From contig NC_091142.1 in assembly GCF_041381155.1 (NCBI RefSeq), positions 37,621,604 through 37,685,603 of the forward strand: a stretch of DNA of 64,000 nucleotides, in the 5' to 3' direction. The notes under the pieces are model-generated. The model did no database searches. It saw nothing but the letters and a program-made list of their open reading frames with translations, and was not told where the DNA came from. Of this stretch, positions 48,122 through 60,200 are shown one piece after another; within the stretch, counting starts at the first letter, position 1, and each line of letters begins with the position of its first letter. Source of the stretch: Argopecten irradians. Its lineage: Eukaryota > Mollusca > Bivalvia > Pectinida > Pectinidae. The position numbers and the translations under genes are program-made.

Positions 48122-51100
48122 ATGAAGGACCTGGCAATCCTCTGGCTTACAGGTAATGTGTCTTTTTTTATCTTTAAGTATGAATCCATTGCTATTGATA
48201 AAACATTTACCCCATTGTACGTCATTATATTGTTTTATTATGAAATCATGTCTGACAATGATTGTAGTCCAACTAACGGTGGTATCATTTGCTGTCCACA
48301 ATTGTTAGATTCGTAAGCTTAGCTTTTTCATGAATACGTTCTAATAGCTTGAAGCCGGGGCATGCTTTCTGAAAAACCTTGTACAAGTTTATATGTTTCT
48401 ATAATTGTTTTCTATAATTTTCAGTGCAAACATTGGGATTCTGCGTCTGTCAAAAATACTCATTTGAACGAGAGAACGAGCTCCGTACAATACTTTTTGA
48501 GACCAAAGAATACAACCTATTCGCACGTCCACGGACAACTGTGGACATTGTTGTTTCATTGAACATTATCAACTTCAATGATTTGGTAAGGATTGATTAG
48601 TCTATTTAACTATCTGATAAGCTCTTCATACACAGGCCTCATTACTAAAAACCAACACGTGTTTATTTTAGTATAACGGTTTCTGACGTGCTTCTTTAAG
48701 CTTGGTTTGGAAGTGCTGAGATATAAATACATCAGCCCATAAAGAAAAAAACAAATGTTTGTAGCGTACTTTCTGATTGGCTGATGTAACGCCGTAGTGA
48801 TGTTATCGATAAAAGAGTCCCAAATAAGAATTTTGAATAATTTTCAAAGAGCTCAGCTCAATTAGTTGAATTATAAGGATCATTTTGAATATATTTTATG
48901 CTATCAAGATAAAATACGAAATTTTGAATGTAATTCTTAAATAAATACGATTAATTTGACGATCTATGAAACACGTGAGAAAAAATGTTTTCATACTTTG
49001 TGAATCCGCATTTTGTATAACCATATGGATTGGTTTTAAGTGCCTCAATGCTCATAATTAATCATTGATACTATATTACGCTTTGTCAACTCACCAGAAA
49101 ACATAATATCATTGAATATGCACGGCTTTCCTTCGCCCGCAAATCTAACTGCCACATTCTTAATAACCATGATTTCTAATAAAAGCTGGTAAAATGTGAT
49201 ACTAATTACTGATCATGTAAATGAATCGGAAATTAAAAGTTTGGATTATAAACAGAAATAATTAAGATCTTTATTACCATATTTTTCTCAGAATATCAAG
49301 GAACAACAGTTAACGACGACAGCCTACTTTCTGTTGGTAAGTCACTATCATGTTATGTTCCAATTGTTTGGTTATACAAGTATCAAGATATTACTTATGT
49401 TGTATATGTTTGTACAGCATGACTGACATTGTTGTTAACGCATGTTACACGCCATTAAATAAAAAATGACATTAACTGGACATGTTCATTCTCTGTTGTA
49501 ATTTATATAATGTATCCTAAAACTTAGCTTAAGTCGTGTCTTTTAGTCAGAGTGAAGTATACATTTGTATGTGTGTTGCGTATGTATAAAATGTAAAATT
49601 GAGACTTTTTCATTCGCATGAATAAAACTATGTTCAGAGTGGACACAAAAATCACCTTTGCCACGTAGCCAGAGTATAAAATAGACAACAGAATACCAGG
49701 CCCTTCCTGGAAAAGGCAAACAAAAATAATAATGATAAAACAACAGCATAAAGTAATAATGCACCTAGACCTTTAATACTACAGAAGTTTAAAAACACTT
49801 CCTTCGATGACGCTTAATGCATTGCAACATATATCTGTTATTTAAAGCATGGCAATGTTGGCTTATCTATACTAACTTTTTGTTATAGTCGTGGGATGAC
49901 AAGCGATTGTTTTGGGACGACATCAACCCATACCGGTACGATGTTACAAGGCTGTTTACCTCCGAGGAGTTTGTATGGCATCCGTCAGTGGTCATCGACA
50001 ATTCGTGAGTATTAGTTCACTCCGATAATTCGTGAGTATTAGTTCCTTCAGAAAATTCATGAGTATCAGTTCACTTCGATAATTCGTGAGAATCACTTCA
50101 CTCCGATAATTCGTGAGTATTAGTTCACTCCAATAATTCGTGAGTAATATTCCACTCCGATAATTCGTGAGTATTAGTTCACTCCGATAATTCGTGAGTA
50201 TTATTCCACTCCGATAATTCCTGCGTATTAGTTCACTCTGATAACGCGTGACTGTTATTCCACTTAGATAATTCGCGAGTATTAGTTCATTCAGAAAATT
50301 CGCGAGTATCAGTTCACTCGGATACTACGTGAGGATGAGTTCACTCCGACAATTCGTGAGTATTAGTTCACTCCGACAATTCATTAGTATTAGTTCACTC
50401 CGACAATTCGTTAGTATTAGTTCACTCCGACAATTCGTTAGTATCAGTTCACTCCGACAATTTGTTAGTATACAGTTAAAGTATCAGAAACTTGCTATAT
50501 CTCTCGCGTACGGCCATAGCCATTACAGATTGAGAGAATTTTACATTGTAACAGAATTACATAATCTTAGCTTCAAACATTAAAATTATTCCGAGATGAT
50601 AATACATTGTAGTGATATATTCAAACTGCATGTTATAAATTGATTCCGCTATGATTTCTCAATATTTCAACATTTTACATTTGTATGCCACTAATCATAA
50701 TACTAAATTTATATACATGTATTGTTGAAATTCCGAGACATGAACCACTTACAGGTAGCCTAAAAATGTACATAACAACTGTACGTACTTGCACGTATAA
50801 AAGGTATTGTTCCTCTCGACCCCATTACATTTTTCACAAACATCTCACTTACACGACAAACATGACGACGTGTTCGGTAACAGATGCCGATCGATACTAA
50901 CGTCGTTTGATTACGTCAATGGAGATGGTGTGATCGGAAACTAGCTCCGGCCAATTGTTACGTCGCCTGGCAACTGATTGCGTGATTGGAAACAAGTCCT
51001 GCCCATTTCGAATATGATTGGTTAAACGGAAATAGCCGAGTCCGGGTGTGTGCTAGCTTCCATGGGTGTGTTAGTTCGAAAGACTAACACACAGCTGAGC

Positions 51101-54100
51101 GAGGGTTTTGGAATAAAGTAGGGAGCAAGTCAAGTTAACCAAGTAACTTTTATATATCGTAAATAAAGTAGAGATATATTAATATTAGTTCACTCTGACA
51201 ATTTGTTTGTTTTATTTCACTCCGAATGTTCGTGAGTATTAGTTCACTTCGATAATTCGTTAATATAAGTTCACTCCGACAATTTGTTAGTATTAGTTTA
51301 CTCCGAAAATTCGTTAGTATTAGTTCACACCGAATGTTCGTGGGCATAAGTTTACTCCGACAATTCGTTAGTAGTTCAATCCGGCAATTCTTGAGTATTC
51401 GTTAAATATGACAATTTGTGAGTATTAGTTCACTCCAATAATTTGTCAGGGTTAGTTCACTGCAATAATTCATGAGTATTAGTTCACTCCTATCATTCGT
51501 GATTATTAGTTCACTTCGATAATTCGTGAATATTATTTAATAATATCTCTAATAATTAATTAATTAATTGGACTCATTTACGTACCACGTTATACCCGAT
51601 AACGTTTGTGCGGAACTATTGTTTCTATTAGTGATGGAATGACGTCAAATGACGTTATCGCGGGATAACGTCATTTCAGCGGGAAGATTTCTAAGAGTTA
51701 CGTTCCATCACCACTGGAGATACTAGTCCCGCACAAACGTTATCGGGTATCACGTGGTACGTGAATTAATTAATTCATTCTGTCATCAGGCCACTATTTG
51801 CAGATTTCTGTTTACCATACCTTTTCTATTTTAATACAGGTTCGGTTGATAAAGATTTATATTTAATATCTCAACAATTAACAAGCCGAATCCAAGCAAT
51901 CAAAACTCAATTTTTAAGAGGTTAGCTCAATAATGAATTATTGTAACATCACACTAAAGGACATATAGAACAACGATTGGCACACTTTCTTTTAGCTCAG
52001 CACTGCTGGTGCGGAATGCGCTTAAGTAAGCTTTATTTTAGCTCAGCATTGCTGTTACAAAATGCGCTTAGGTAAAGTTTCTATTAGCGCAGCATATCTG
52101 GCAGAAAAGGCGCTTAAGTAAACTTTTATTTAGCGCAGCATTGCTGGCACAGACGGGCGCAAAAGGCGCTTAAGTTAGCTTTCATTCGATGTCTTTCATA
52201 TATATATTCCGTACGTGTTTTCAGAATAAGTGACTTGGCCGCTATGAGTGACGATGGTAGCCCGATATCGGTGACTACCAAGGGGGAGCTGACTTGGAGA
52301 ATATCGGGGATATTTGAAACCTTCTGTGAAATAGACACACTACTCTATCCATTTGATACACAGATCTGTTCTATCAGCATGACGTCATTAGCCTACAGCA
52401 TGAGAGAAATAAATCTACTATTCAGTGAGGAACCTGTGGACACGCGAGATTTACACGAGAATGGAGAATGGTATTACATGGGTTACAACACGTCCAGGAG
52501 CATAATATCCAGGGAGACGCAGACGTATTCCTCACTTAAGTTCCATTTCCAGCTGAAACGTCGACCGCTGTACCACGTCTTGAACACGCTTGTTCCAACA
52601 ATATCCCTTGCTTTCCTTACCTGTACAGTGTTCAAACTTCCTGCCGACTCTGGTGAAAAGATTGGCTACTCTCTCACGGTCGTCCTATCATATGCAGTAT
52701 ATTTGACTCTGGTTGCCGATAGTGTTCCCTCCTCCTCAACCACTGTGTCAATTCTATGTAAGTATTTTTTTCGTCATGTTTTATTTTTCACTGACATTAA
52801 TTCGCTTCATCAGATAAAACACAGGACAATTAACCACATCCTGACAATTCCTGCCAACCACTGGGAATTGGTAATTTAATAAAACAAGTGACAATGCTAG
52901 TTAAAACATTCGTATTGACATATTTATGTCTTTCATGTGGGTTTTGATACCACTGTTATATCAGTCATCGTTTCTAAAGATGTTTACGGCCATTTTTCTT
53001 TTAGGCTGCCTGGTTACATGTACCAGTCTTGGAGTACGTGGGTATAAAACAATATTGTCATATTTTTCCATTTCACATGAAGATAAATAGTGCTCTTTTA
53101 GTGTCAATTGGCGTGGAGATTGGCAGTCCTTATCAAGTATATCTCAAAATATCATTCTAGGTTTTACCACGTAATGTGCATACCTTTACGTCTATAAACG
53201 TGTTGTCATCGATGATTTTTATCATTATTATGAAGTGCGAAGTGTTCCGAATGATCGTAATAGGTCAATTTACCAAATTCATCGAATGTAAGTCAAGTAA
53301 AAATATTTGAACTATTTGATTCTTATTTTGTAACCGGATGTATAACGTGTTGTAGGTACCTTAACGTTGTATATTGGATTACAGTTAGTAGTGCGTATAT
53401 TTGATTGTATTGGGTTAACAAACGCAACCCCATGGAAATGTACATATAACAGAGATACACCTGGAGGCGTAGATCTTTCGACACACTTCGCACATCTTCT
53501 TATTTTAAAAGAAATCAACATTGACAACATGTGAAATTTTTACATATGTACATTACGCAATGAAAACTGTAATGGTTTATTTGTATTTTCATTTTTGACA
53601 TGTTTAGCTTATTAATACTGTAAAACATCAGGACAATGTCAGATAAGATAATGTTTTATATATAGCGTGGGGTTCAGGGCTCATGTCGTACTGTGTACAT
53701 GTTCGTATTTGATGTTGAAATGAAAACAAGTTTGACAAGACTATCCGTGTTTCCCCTCTTTGCATATTCAAGAGTTTTCGCCCTTGTGAGTAGGTATTAA
53801 TTGTAACGTCATGTCTTTGCTCGTGTAACGTCATATTTTTCGTTCGTAAAATAGTTACGTCATAATTAATACCTCCACGCAAGGGTGATAACTCTGCAAT
53901 ATGCAAACATTGTGGAATGCCAACCTATATCAACATGGGTAACTAAATGAGGTATACGAAATATTATTGGTTGTCGGGGGTTTGTTTAAATGATCGATAT
54001 AACAGGGGCCCATCTGTGTTTTTTGACCTTGTCACGTTTTTTCTTACTTACATAGCCAGCTTTAAATTGCACAATGATTTTAAAATATTTGCTAGTGTTT

Positions 54101-54879
54101 TTGTATAGGGAATGCAGTTTTATGACTGGTTAATGGCTAGCTTCATGTCTCCAACATCCTCTATTTACCAGGGGTTTTTATCACTTTTGCTATATCCCCC
54201 GGACTATGTGATATTATCTCTGGTATATTTGAAGGCTCTGAATAGCTTTGAGGTTGGCTGCTTTGACATAGTCCATAGATGGATAAAATGACAGTGATAG
54301 TAGCCCTTGGGATACCGAGGATGTGTTTCCAAAATAATACAGAAAGTGTGCCCTTGTTTTAATGACATCACAACGTAAATATAACCGTCACTTATTGATA
54401 TTTATTTTTGAAAGTAGTATTATAAACTTAGCACTGATCTATCAATAATGTTTGGTTATGTACATGTATTTATACATATAATTGTGTTTTGCTATTTTAC
54501 TGTTCCAGCTATCTACATAGTCTGTACCCTGATACTAGGAATGTTGTCTGTCGTTTTAACCATAATAGTTCTCCGCTGTTACCATAGCAACGAAGAAACT
54601 CCGGTTCCGAACTTGCTCCGGCATATCTGCAGGATTAATCTAAAGAAGATAATCAGCGATTGTCGAAGACGTCGACAAATCTCGGACCGCGAGGACAAAG
54701 ATCCGAAACCCGAAATAGAAAAGTCTGAGTCTACAGATGACCCAACGAAAACTGTGACGTGGCAGGACGTAGCACGGACCCTAGACAATGTGTTCTTTTG
54801 GTTGTACTTTGTGATAGTGTTCTCCGGTACAGGGTGTTTAGTCATCATATTTATCACTGTCTATTATAATAGTGCATGA
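48122..54879 (+). CDS. Nicotinic-type Cys-loop receptor subunit, non-alpha-like
   Basis: Six exons in phase: 48122-48152, 48425-48585, 49292-49336, 49889-50004, 52225-52757 and 54509-54879, giving 418 residues, somewhat shorter than typical subunits. The start gives a signal peptide (MKDLAILWLTVQTLGFC). Family marks are WDDKRLFW (loop D region), WHP (loop A), LTWR (loop B) and the diagnostic 13-residue Cys-loop between C152 and C166 with YPFD. Next come M1 (about 234-253), M2 with GEK at its inner end and Leu at 9' (272), M3 (about 297-317), a short cytoplasmic loop and M4 (about 390-413). Glu at -1' and Asp at 20' predict a cation channel in the plasma membrane. The loop C region (EWYYMGYNTSR) lacks the paired cysteines of agonist-binding alpha subunits, so it probably assembles with others. 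WHPS instead of the usual WxPD is unusual. Ligand unknown. Confidence 0.94.
49999..50470. repeat. 27 bp minisatellite built from the exon 4 splice donor
   Basis: The unit aattcgtgagtattagttca plus ctccgat repeats about 17 times. The first unit overlaps the end of exon 4, so the authentic donor TC/gtgagt (50004/50005) is itself part of unit 1. Period 27, with point changes in later units. Confidence 0.9.
50471..51177. other. Unique insert between the two minisatellite blocks
   Basis: About 700 bp of intron that splits the minisatellite. It includes cgtatggccatagcc-like and repeated ttggttacgtc/ctgattgcgtgattgg-type strings near 50890-51050, which may be diverged direct repeats. No gene. Confidence 0.45.
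51178..51545. repeat. 27 bp minisatellite, second block
   Basis: About 13 more units of the same repeat (attagttcactccgataatt core), more diverged, in the same intron and orientation. Confidence 0.85.
51563..51772. repeat. Foldback MITE in receptor intron 4
   Basis: The arms cgtaccacgttatacccgat and the inverse atcgggtatcacgtggtacg continue to gtttgtgcgg/ccgcacaaac, with AATTAATTAATT on both outer sides and gacgttatcgcgggataacgtc in the centre. Non-coding. Confidence 0.85.
51991..52181. repeat. Four tandem ~44-55 bp repeats just before exon 5
   Basis: Each unit reads tttagctcagcattgctgg followed by a variable part and aatgcgcttaagtaa. The array ends about 40 bases before the exon 5 acceptor, so it sits where the branch point and pyrimidine tract are expected. 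Confidence 0.75.
52758..54508. other. Intron 5 of the receptor gene
   Basis: 1.75 kb with donor gtaagt and acceptor ttccag. It contains a CRE-palindrome MITE at 53760-53907. Nothing else recognised. Confidence 0.6.
53760..53907. repeat. Palindromic MITE-like element with CRE core, copy in receptor intron 5
   Basis: Ends ttgcatattcaagagttttc and the inverse ataactctgcaatatgcaaa. The inner sequences gtaacgtcat and gttacgtcat are in opposite arms. Confidence 0.8.
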
Positions 54880-55042
54880 GGTATCTTATAATTGTTGGTG
54901 TGTATCTTGTTACTTTCTGTTTCTATGGAATTGGCTTGATTTGCTTTAGTTTGGCGTTGTTAATGTCTTTAATTCAACTTGAGATTCGATTTAAGTACCT
55001 TTCCGAAATCGGTGCATATGTATATCCGACGCGTACTAAACA

Positions 55043-55048
55043 AATAAA
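55043..55048 (+). terminator. Candidate polyadenylation signal of the receptor gene
   Basis: AATAAA about 165 bases past the stop codon at 54877-54879; the first canonical hexamer downstream. Confidence 0.5.
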
Positions 55049-57246
55049 ACAGTTGATTACAAACTATTAAACTCCAGCTTGATATACATGATAGTTGGAA
55101 AACCTCTATATGTCCAACTGTAGAAAACACCGCATGTGAAAAACAATCTTTAATGCATCTTTACCTTTCCGAATGGTTGTTACGTTAATCGTACGTAATA
55201 ACAACTGATAACTAAGTACATGTTAACAATACTTATCAAAAGACACAGAAAGTAAACAAAAAGGACATGTAAAATAAAAAACATTTAATGGTGTTAACGG
55301 ATGAAAAAATAATATTTACAAGACAATATTTACAAAAGCTGATGTGTTAAGTGGAATTGTAATTAATAATATTGACTTTCGTATAAATTTTTACATTTTA
55401 TTTAATTCTATTGTATTCTTGAAAACAGTGCAAAATGCAAAACAACGCAAACATTGTATCTTACAGTAAAAGTCACTCAGTCTATAATAAAATATCACCA
55501 TTATTCAATAAATAAACTATTTACAACACGATAACACATTTGTCCACTTGTATTTACACTCAATGGAAGATAACAGTCAACAAGGCACATCATGTCGAAA
55601 TTAAGCTAGAGCTACTATGACGGGAAGGCTTATGGTAAAACTCGGACGGAAAAGTAAGCATTATATGACCATAATAGAACACTTACATGCAAGTTTGTGA
55701 CACTACCACTGACACAAAGCAGTAGAAGTCATGTTTAACAAACAATACGCTACAGCTGTTTTCTCTTTTTTTTTCTTTTCAAAATGTCAATGATTTACAG
55801 GCTTAACATGGTCACTAAGGCATTATGTAAAACAACAATCGATCGTAAGACATAATAAAAAATAAAAAGGGAAAAGAGGATGATATCAGATGATTTTGAA
55901 AACCAAATATTTTCGTCTTGTTTGTGTCATGTGACATAGGGAAGTAGTCGTAATAAATGTCCTGGAGCGAGTCTTACTGAAGATCATAGACGTAAACGTA
56001 AGCTAGGACTTTTAGTAAAACGCAAAAATGTCGGAAGTTACTTCTACTTCTACGTTTACTTCCTTAAGTTAAACTCGCTCCTTGAGCACTGCCAGTAAGT
56101 AGTGTAGATTTTGGAAATATGTTGTGACTCACCGATTTGTTGAAATTTAAAAAATACAACCTAATATCATATCCGATGGCATCTTACTGCGGGTGTTTGT
56201 AACTTGGGTATTGTTGCTTACACACCCAAATAGATTTGTGTAATTCTGGTACCATATGACATTTCATACATGTTTTTTATTTTAACTGATCATGAAATAC
56301 ATATAAATGAATTTATTTCTGAATATAGTTCTTTTCTTTCTGAATATAGTTCTTTTCAACTCTATATATATCAACCAAAAACTTATTTTGTTTACAATAC
56401 CTGTTGTATGTCGCCATAAGTGCTTTATTGGTCGAGACGGCTATATGTCCATATCAAACTTGCGCAATAGATACAAACTCAGTATTTGTGTATTTTGTTC
56501 GGTTCTGCCCCTTGAGTTAATATATTTACTCATGTCAATCAAGCCCTGGAACAAACTTTTTACTCTGGCTGTCACCTATTGTCAAATAATTAATATCCAT
56601 GTCCACACTAGACTCAGGTAAAATTACATAACCACCTGGTCAGTAATGATATTGTATGCCTTAGGTCTTTAAAAACCCATGCTATACGATGGTCAATTGC
56701 TGCATTTATTAAATAGCACTAATTAGCTCCAAAACTGTTTTGACCAATTAAAATAAATGTGACACTCACTATGAGCTAGGACAAGGAAATAAAGATACAC
56801 GAAAACTTTCAAAAACCTCACCAACACACCAACCACAACAAAGCACCCAAAACAGTATTAAAACTGGTCTGAAGTCATTAAGTTTTGGTCTCAAATTATA
56901 AAGTTTGTATTCTGGGTAATGCTGAATCACTATCTTCCAATATATCATAGTTTATATAAACATGGTATATAATAGTTACCATAGTTACCATATAAATGTA
57001 TGTTTATAAACTTATCCTCAAAGTAGTCTCATAGACAAGGCTGTTCTATAACGCAACAAAGATATTTTGGAGGAAAGTAGAGCAAAAGTAGCGTACACAT
57101 GATATTTTTACACTTTTATACAACACATGACACAGCGTCAACTTTGTGAATCGATATGTCAGGAGTAATAAGTCTTTTCAGTATTTATCAATATAACAGC
57201 TGGAATGTTAGTACATATATAAAAATGAACAAGTAGACGTTTCTAA
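55049..57246. other. Spacer between convergent receptor and transporter genes
   Basis: The two genes converge here, so both 3' untranslated regions should lie in this 2.2 kb. An imperfect inverted repeat is at 55959-56089. A candidate signal for the minus-strand gene (tttatt on the plus strand) is at 56277-56282. The open frames are short and unsupported. Confidence 0.5.
55959..56089. repeat. Imperfect inverted repeat
   Basis: cctggagcgagtcttactga pairs with the inverse of ttaaactcgctccttgagc; acgtaaacgtaag pairs with ctacgtttact. Probably a small foldback element. Confidence 0.6.
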
Positions 57247-60200
57247 CTAAATTTGTATTTTGTCCTCGAAAATCGACAGCAGAAGGATAATCAGAATGCC
57301 GATAAGGATTCCAATGTTGTGATAAATAATTGTTCTCATGCGGCCAGCTCCGGATTTGATAAGTTCTGGAATCTGAAAAATAGAAGTAACTTAAGAATTT
57401 TGAAAGACTCCCATAAGCAAAATTACTTTTTGGAAAGATTTCAGATATCTCCTTGTTTTTATTTTTTATTATTTTTTTATTATTCGTTTTAGTGATTTGG
57501 AAAGTTTAGTTTTCAACGAAATTGTTTATTATATATATTAAAAGCTTCTTTGGTAACAATACGTGTTTCCATATTTTGTCAAGCATGGATTTAAAAAATA
57601 ATAATGTACCCAGAGTTACCCCCCATTGCGGCACTCATTTGAAAGTTTTGTACGGACGGGACAGGACGGATGGGTATGAGCAATTCTTATCTCCATTTCA
57701 TGGTGGGACATATGTATTAAATTATTGTTATATAATCTTACACTTAAAACCTTTTTCTACTGTGTCTTTTTCTGTTTTTCTTTTCCCGATATCCCGAGTT
57801 TTTACAGTTAATACCACTTATCGGCTGTGATATCTTACCATGTCGGCCATTGCGATGTACAAGAAGAGTCCTGCTGCTATAGAATATATCCACTGACTGG
57901 CTCCAGCATCTTTTGATAGCGATACTCCAATATAGAAACCGAGCAGTGCCGTCAGTGATGACATCAAATTCGCAAATAGTGCCATCTTAAAGCTCAGCCC
58001 ATTTTTCATTAAGATAGCAAAATCACCTGAGAAAGACAAAGATTTATATGATCAAACACTTCATATATAATCAAAAAATATAAATATATCAAATAAATTG
58101 TGTCAGTAAAAGGGTATATTAAGGGCAGGTCCTTTTTTAAGTTGAAGTATGCATCTTTTTAAAATAGCAGCAATGTAGAAATCAATCATTTCGGGGGTGT
58201 CAAGATATTAAAATCATGGGGTAAAGTACCATACACCGTCGATTAATCCCATCTTTCGAGGATACTTGCGATAATTGGCGATAAAACGTACTTTACTTAC
58301 GTCAATTCTTTATCTCGAAACTGACGCACTGTATTCATTTTTTGTTATTTGTTTCATTTGATTTCTCCTATTATTTCAACTCAAGGTTTTTACAGAAACA
58401 AACTGGTTAACAACCAAACTAGGTGATTAACTGTATATGTGTAGTACATACTAATGTTTCGGTCGAAAATGCACTCCGGCATGGTCATGATTAAAAAATC
58501 GAGTTGTAAATATGTTGAGGCACATATTTAGAACATTAGAAAATCTACCTAGTTCCTGTGGCAACTCGTGACAAATAATGGCCAGAGTTGTAGATATGCC
58601 TTCCAAAATGCTGCTGTTGAAGGAGGCCGCTACAGCAAGCCCGTCCGTAAAGTTGTGAATAGCGTCCCCAATTACAATCATAACTACGATCGGCTTCAAC
58701 CCTGTAAAAACTGATCAAAATCATATTTGGTGTAAATAGCTGATGATCAAATTCAGATTAAATCGAATGTATAAACAATTCAATGGCTATTGAAAGTGTT
58801 TTTTTTCTGAAATTCGAATTTACCGACAAGTATGTCGAAAACATATATAAGGCAACATAATTAAAAAGAATTTTGCAAAATTTCAAGGTATAACATGATT
58901 GTGATGGTCAGGTGTTATTAATCTTATCAATACCATGTACCATTAAGTTATAAAAGTTGTTATTATACCTCACTTAGAATATTCTGATTGGATTGAACTT
59001 AATCACATGATATTGAATAAGTTAGATATTTCCCCGAAATTGGAAGGCGAGGGAAATAACCCCCGAGGGAAATAACCTCAGGGAAGATCCGCAGATGACC
59101 GGAAGTTGACGCCATTTCCAACGTCAACCAACAATGGCAAAGCTGTTGCAGCAATGTTGGGAAATATCTTCACGAGTTCTTTTAGCAGAGATGTTTTTTT
59201 CCGGTTTTCGATTTTGTTCGGTATAAAAAAATAATTATGTCCCTATGTGTCGGGATACATCTCCCTAGAGAAAATAACTCTTTCCAGGGAGACAATTCTG
59301 GATTTATTCCTCCACAGAGGGCCATAATTATATATTGTTAGGTTCATGACGTTTCTGTCACCTACGTTATTTCAATTAAGAATAAACTTTTACTATGTGT
59401 GTATACCTTAAGTAGTTTTTATCATAAACAGACATCGACAAAATCATGAACTATGAATATTTTGAATACCAATACCTTATCTGGAAGGAATATAACACTA
59501 CAAGCCTAGGTATTGCGATAAAAGTGCTATGAACATGTGCTGGTCCCTGCAGCATATTGACATCGTATGACACCTTACCGGAAATATTAACAGTTTACTT
59601 CATTAACTGACTAAAAACAAGTGTGCGACTATCATTGGACCTACAGTTGGAGGATTTCTTGATTTCTTCTTTCGGAGTCTCAATTGTAGCGGTGGATTGG
59701 TGATTCTGAAAACAAAACATGAAAATGGTTTTAATGGAACGAATGTGTGTTTAGATAAATAAATACATGTACGATGACAAATATGACATTCAGTTCTAAG
59801 ATTCAAATGTAAAAGCAAATGTTCGCACCATATTTCTTATACATACATGTAGGATGAGTCTTATATCTGTAACAAGTCATTCACAACATAAGACCTATCC
59901 GTTATTTTGTTTCATAAGTTGAAATAACTAATCTTTTGTATTCAATAAGACAATCAAATATGTTTTAAGTCAACGGAATAAGTATAAAACAACGGTTTAA
60001 AGGACTTACATATTGATTATGTGCAGATTTTTAAAAAAAATGCTGTTGTCGATTTCAATCACTTCTATGATGAATTAGTTTAAAATCAGATAGATCTTCG
60101 ACCAATCTAAACATTTACATAAGGGGGAAGAAGCAAGCTATACACAAAGTTGATTCTTCTGTCATCCCGGCGTATAAAACAGAAGGTATATCTGATCTAC

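Noticed and set aside
50329..50583. Frame with repeated SSLRQFVSI units, and the antisense frame 51150-51347 with LILTN repeats
   Set aside because: Translation of the 27 bp minisatellite within an intron; the nine-residue period is just the repeat length.
52126..52338. Minus-strand frame over receptor exon 5, and 54579-54857 over exon 6
   Set aside because: Antisense shadows of well-supported receptor exons.
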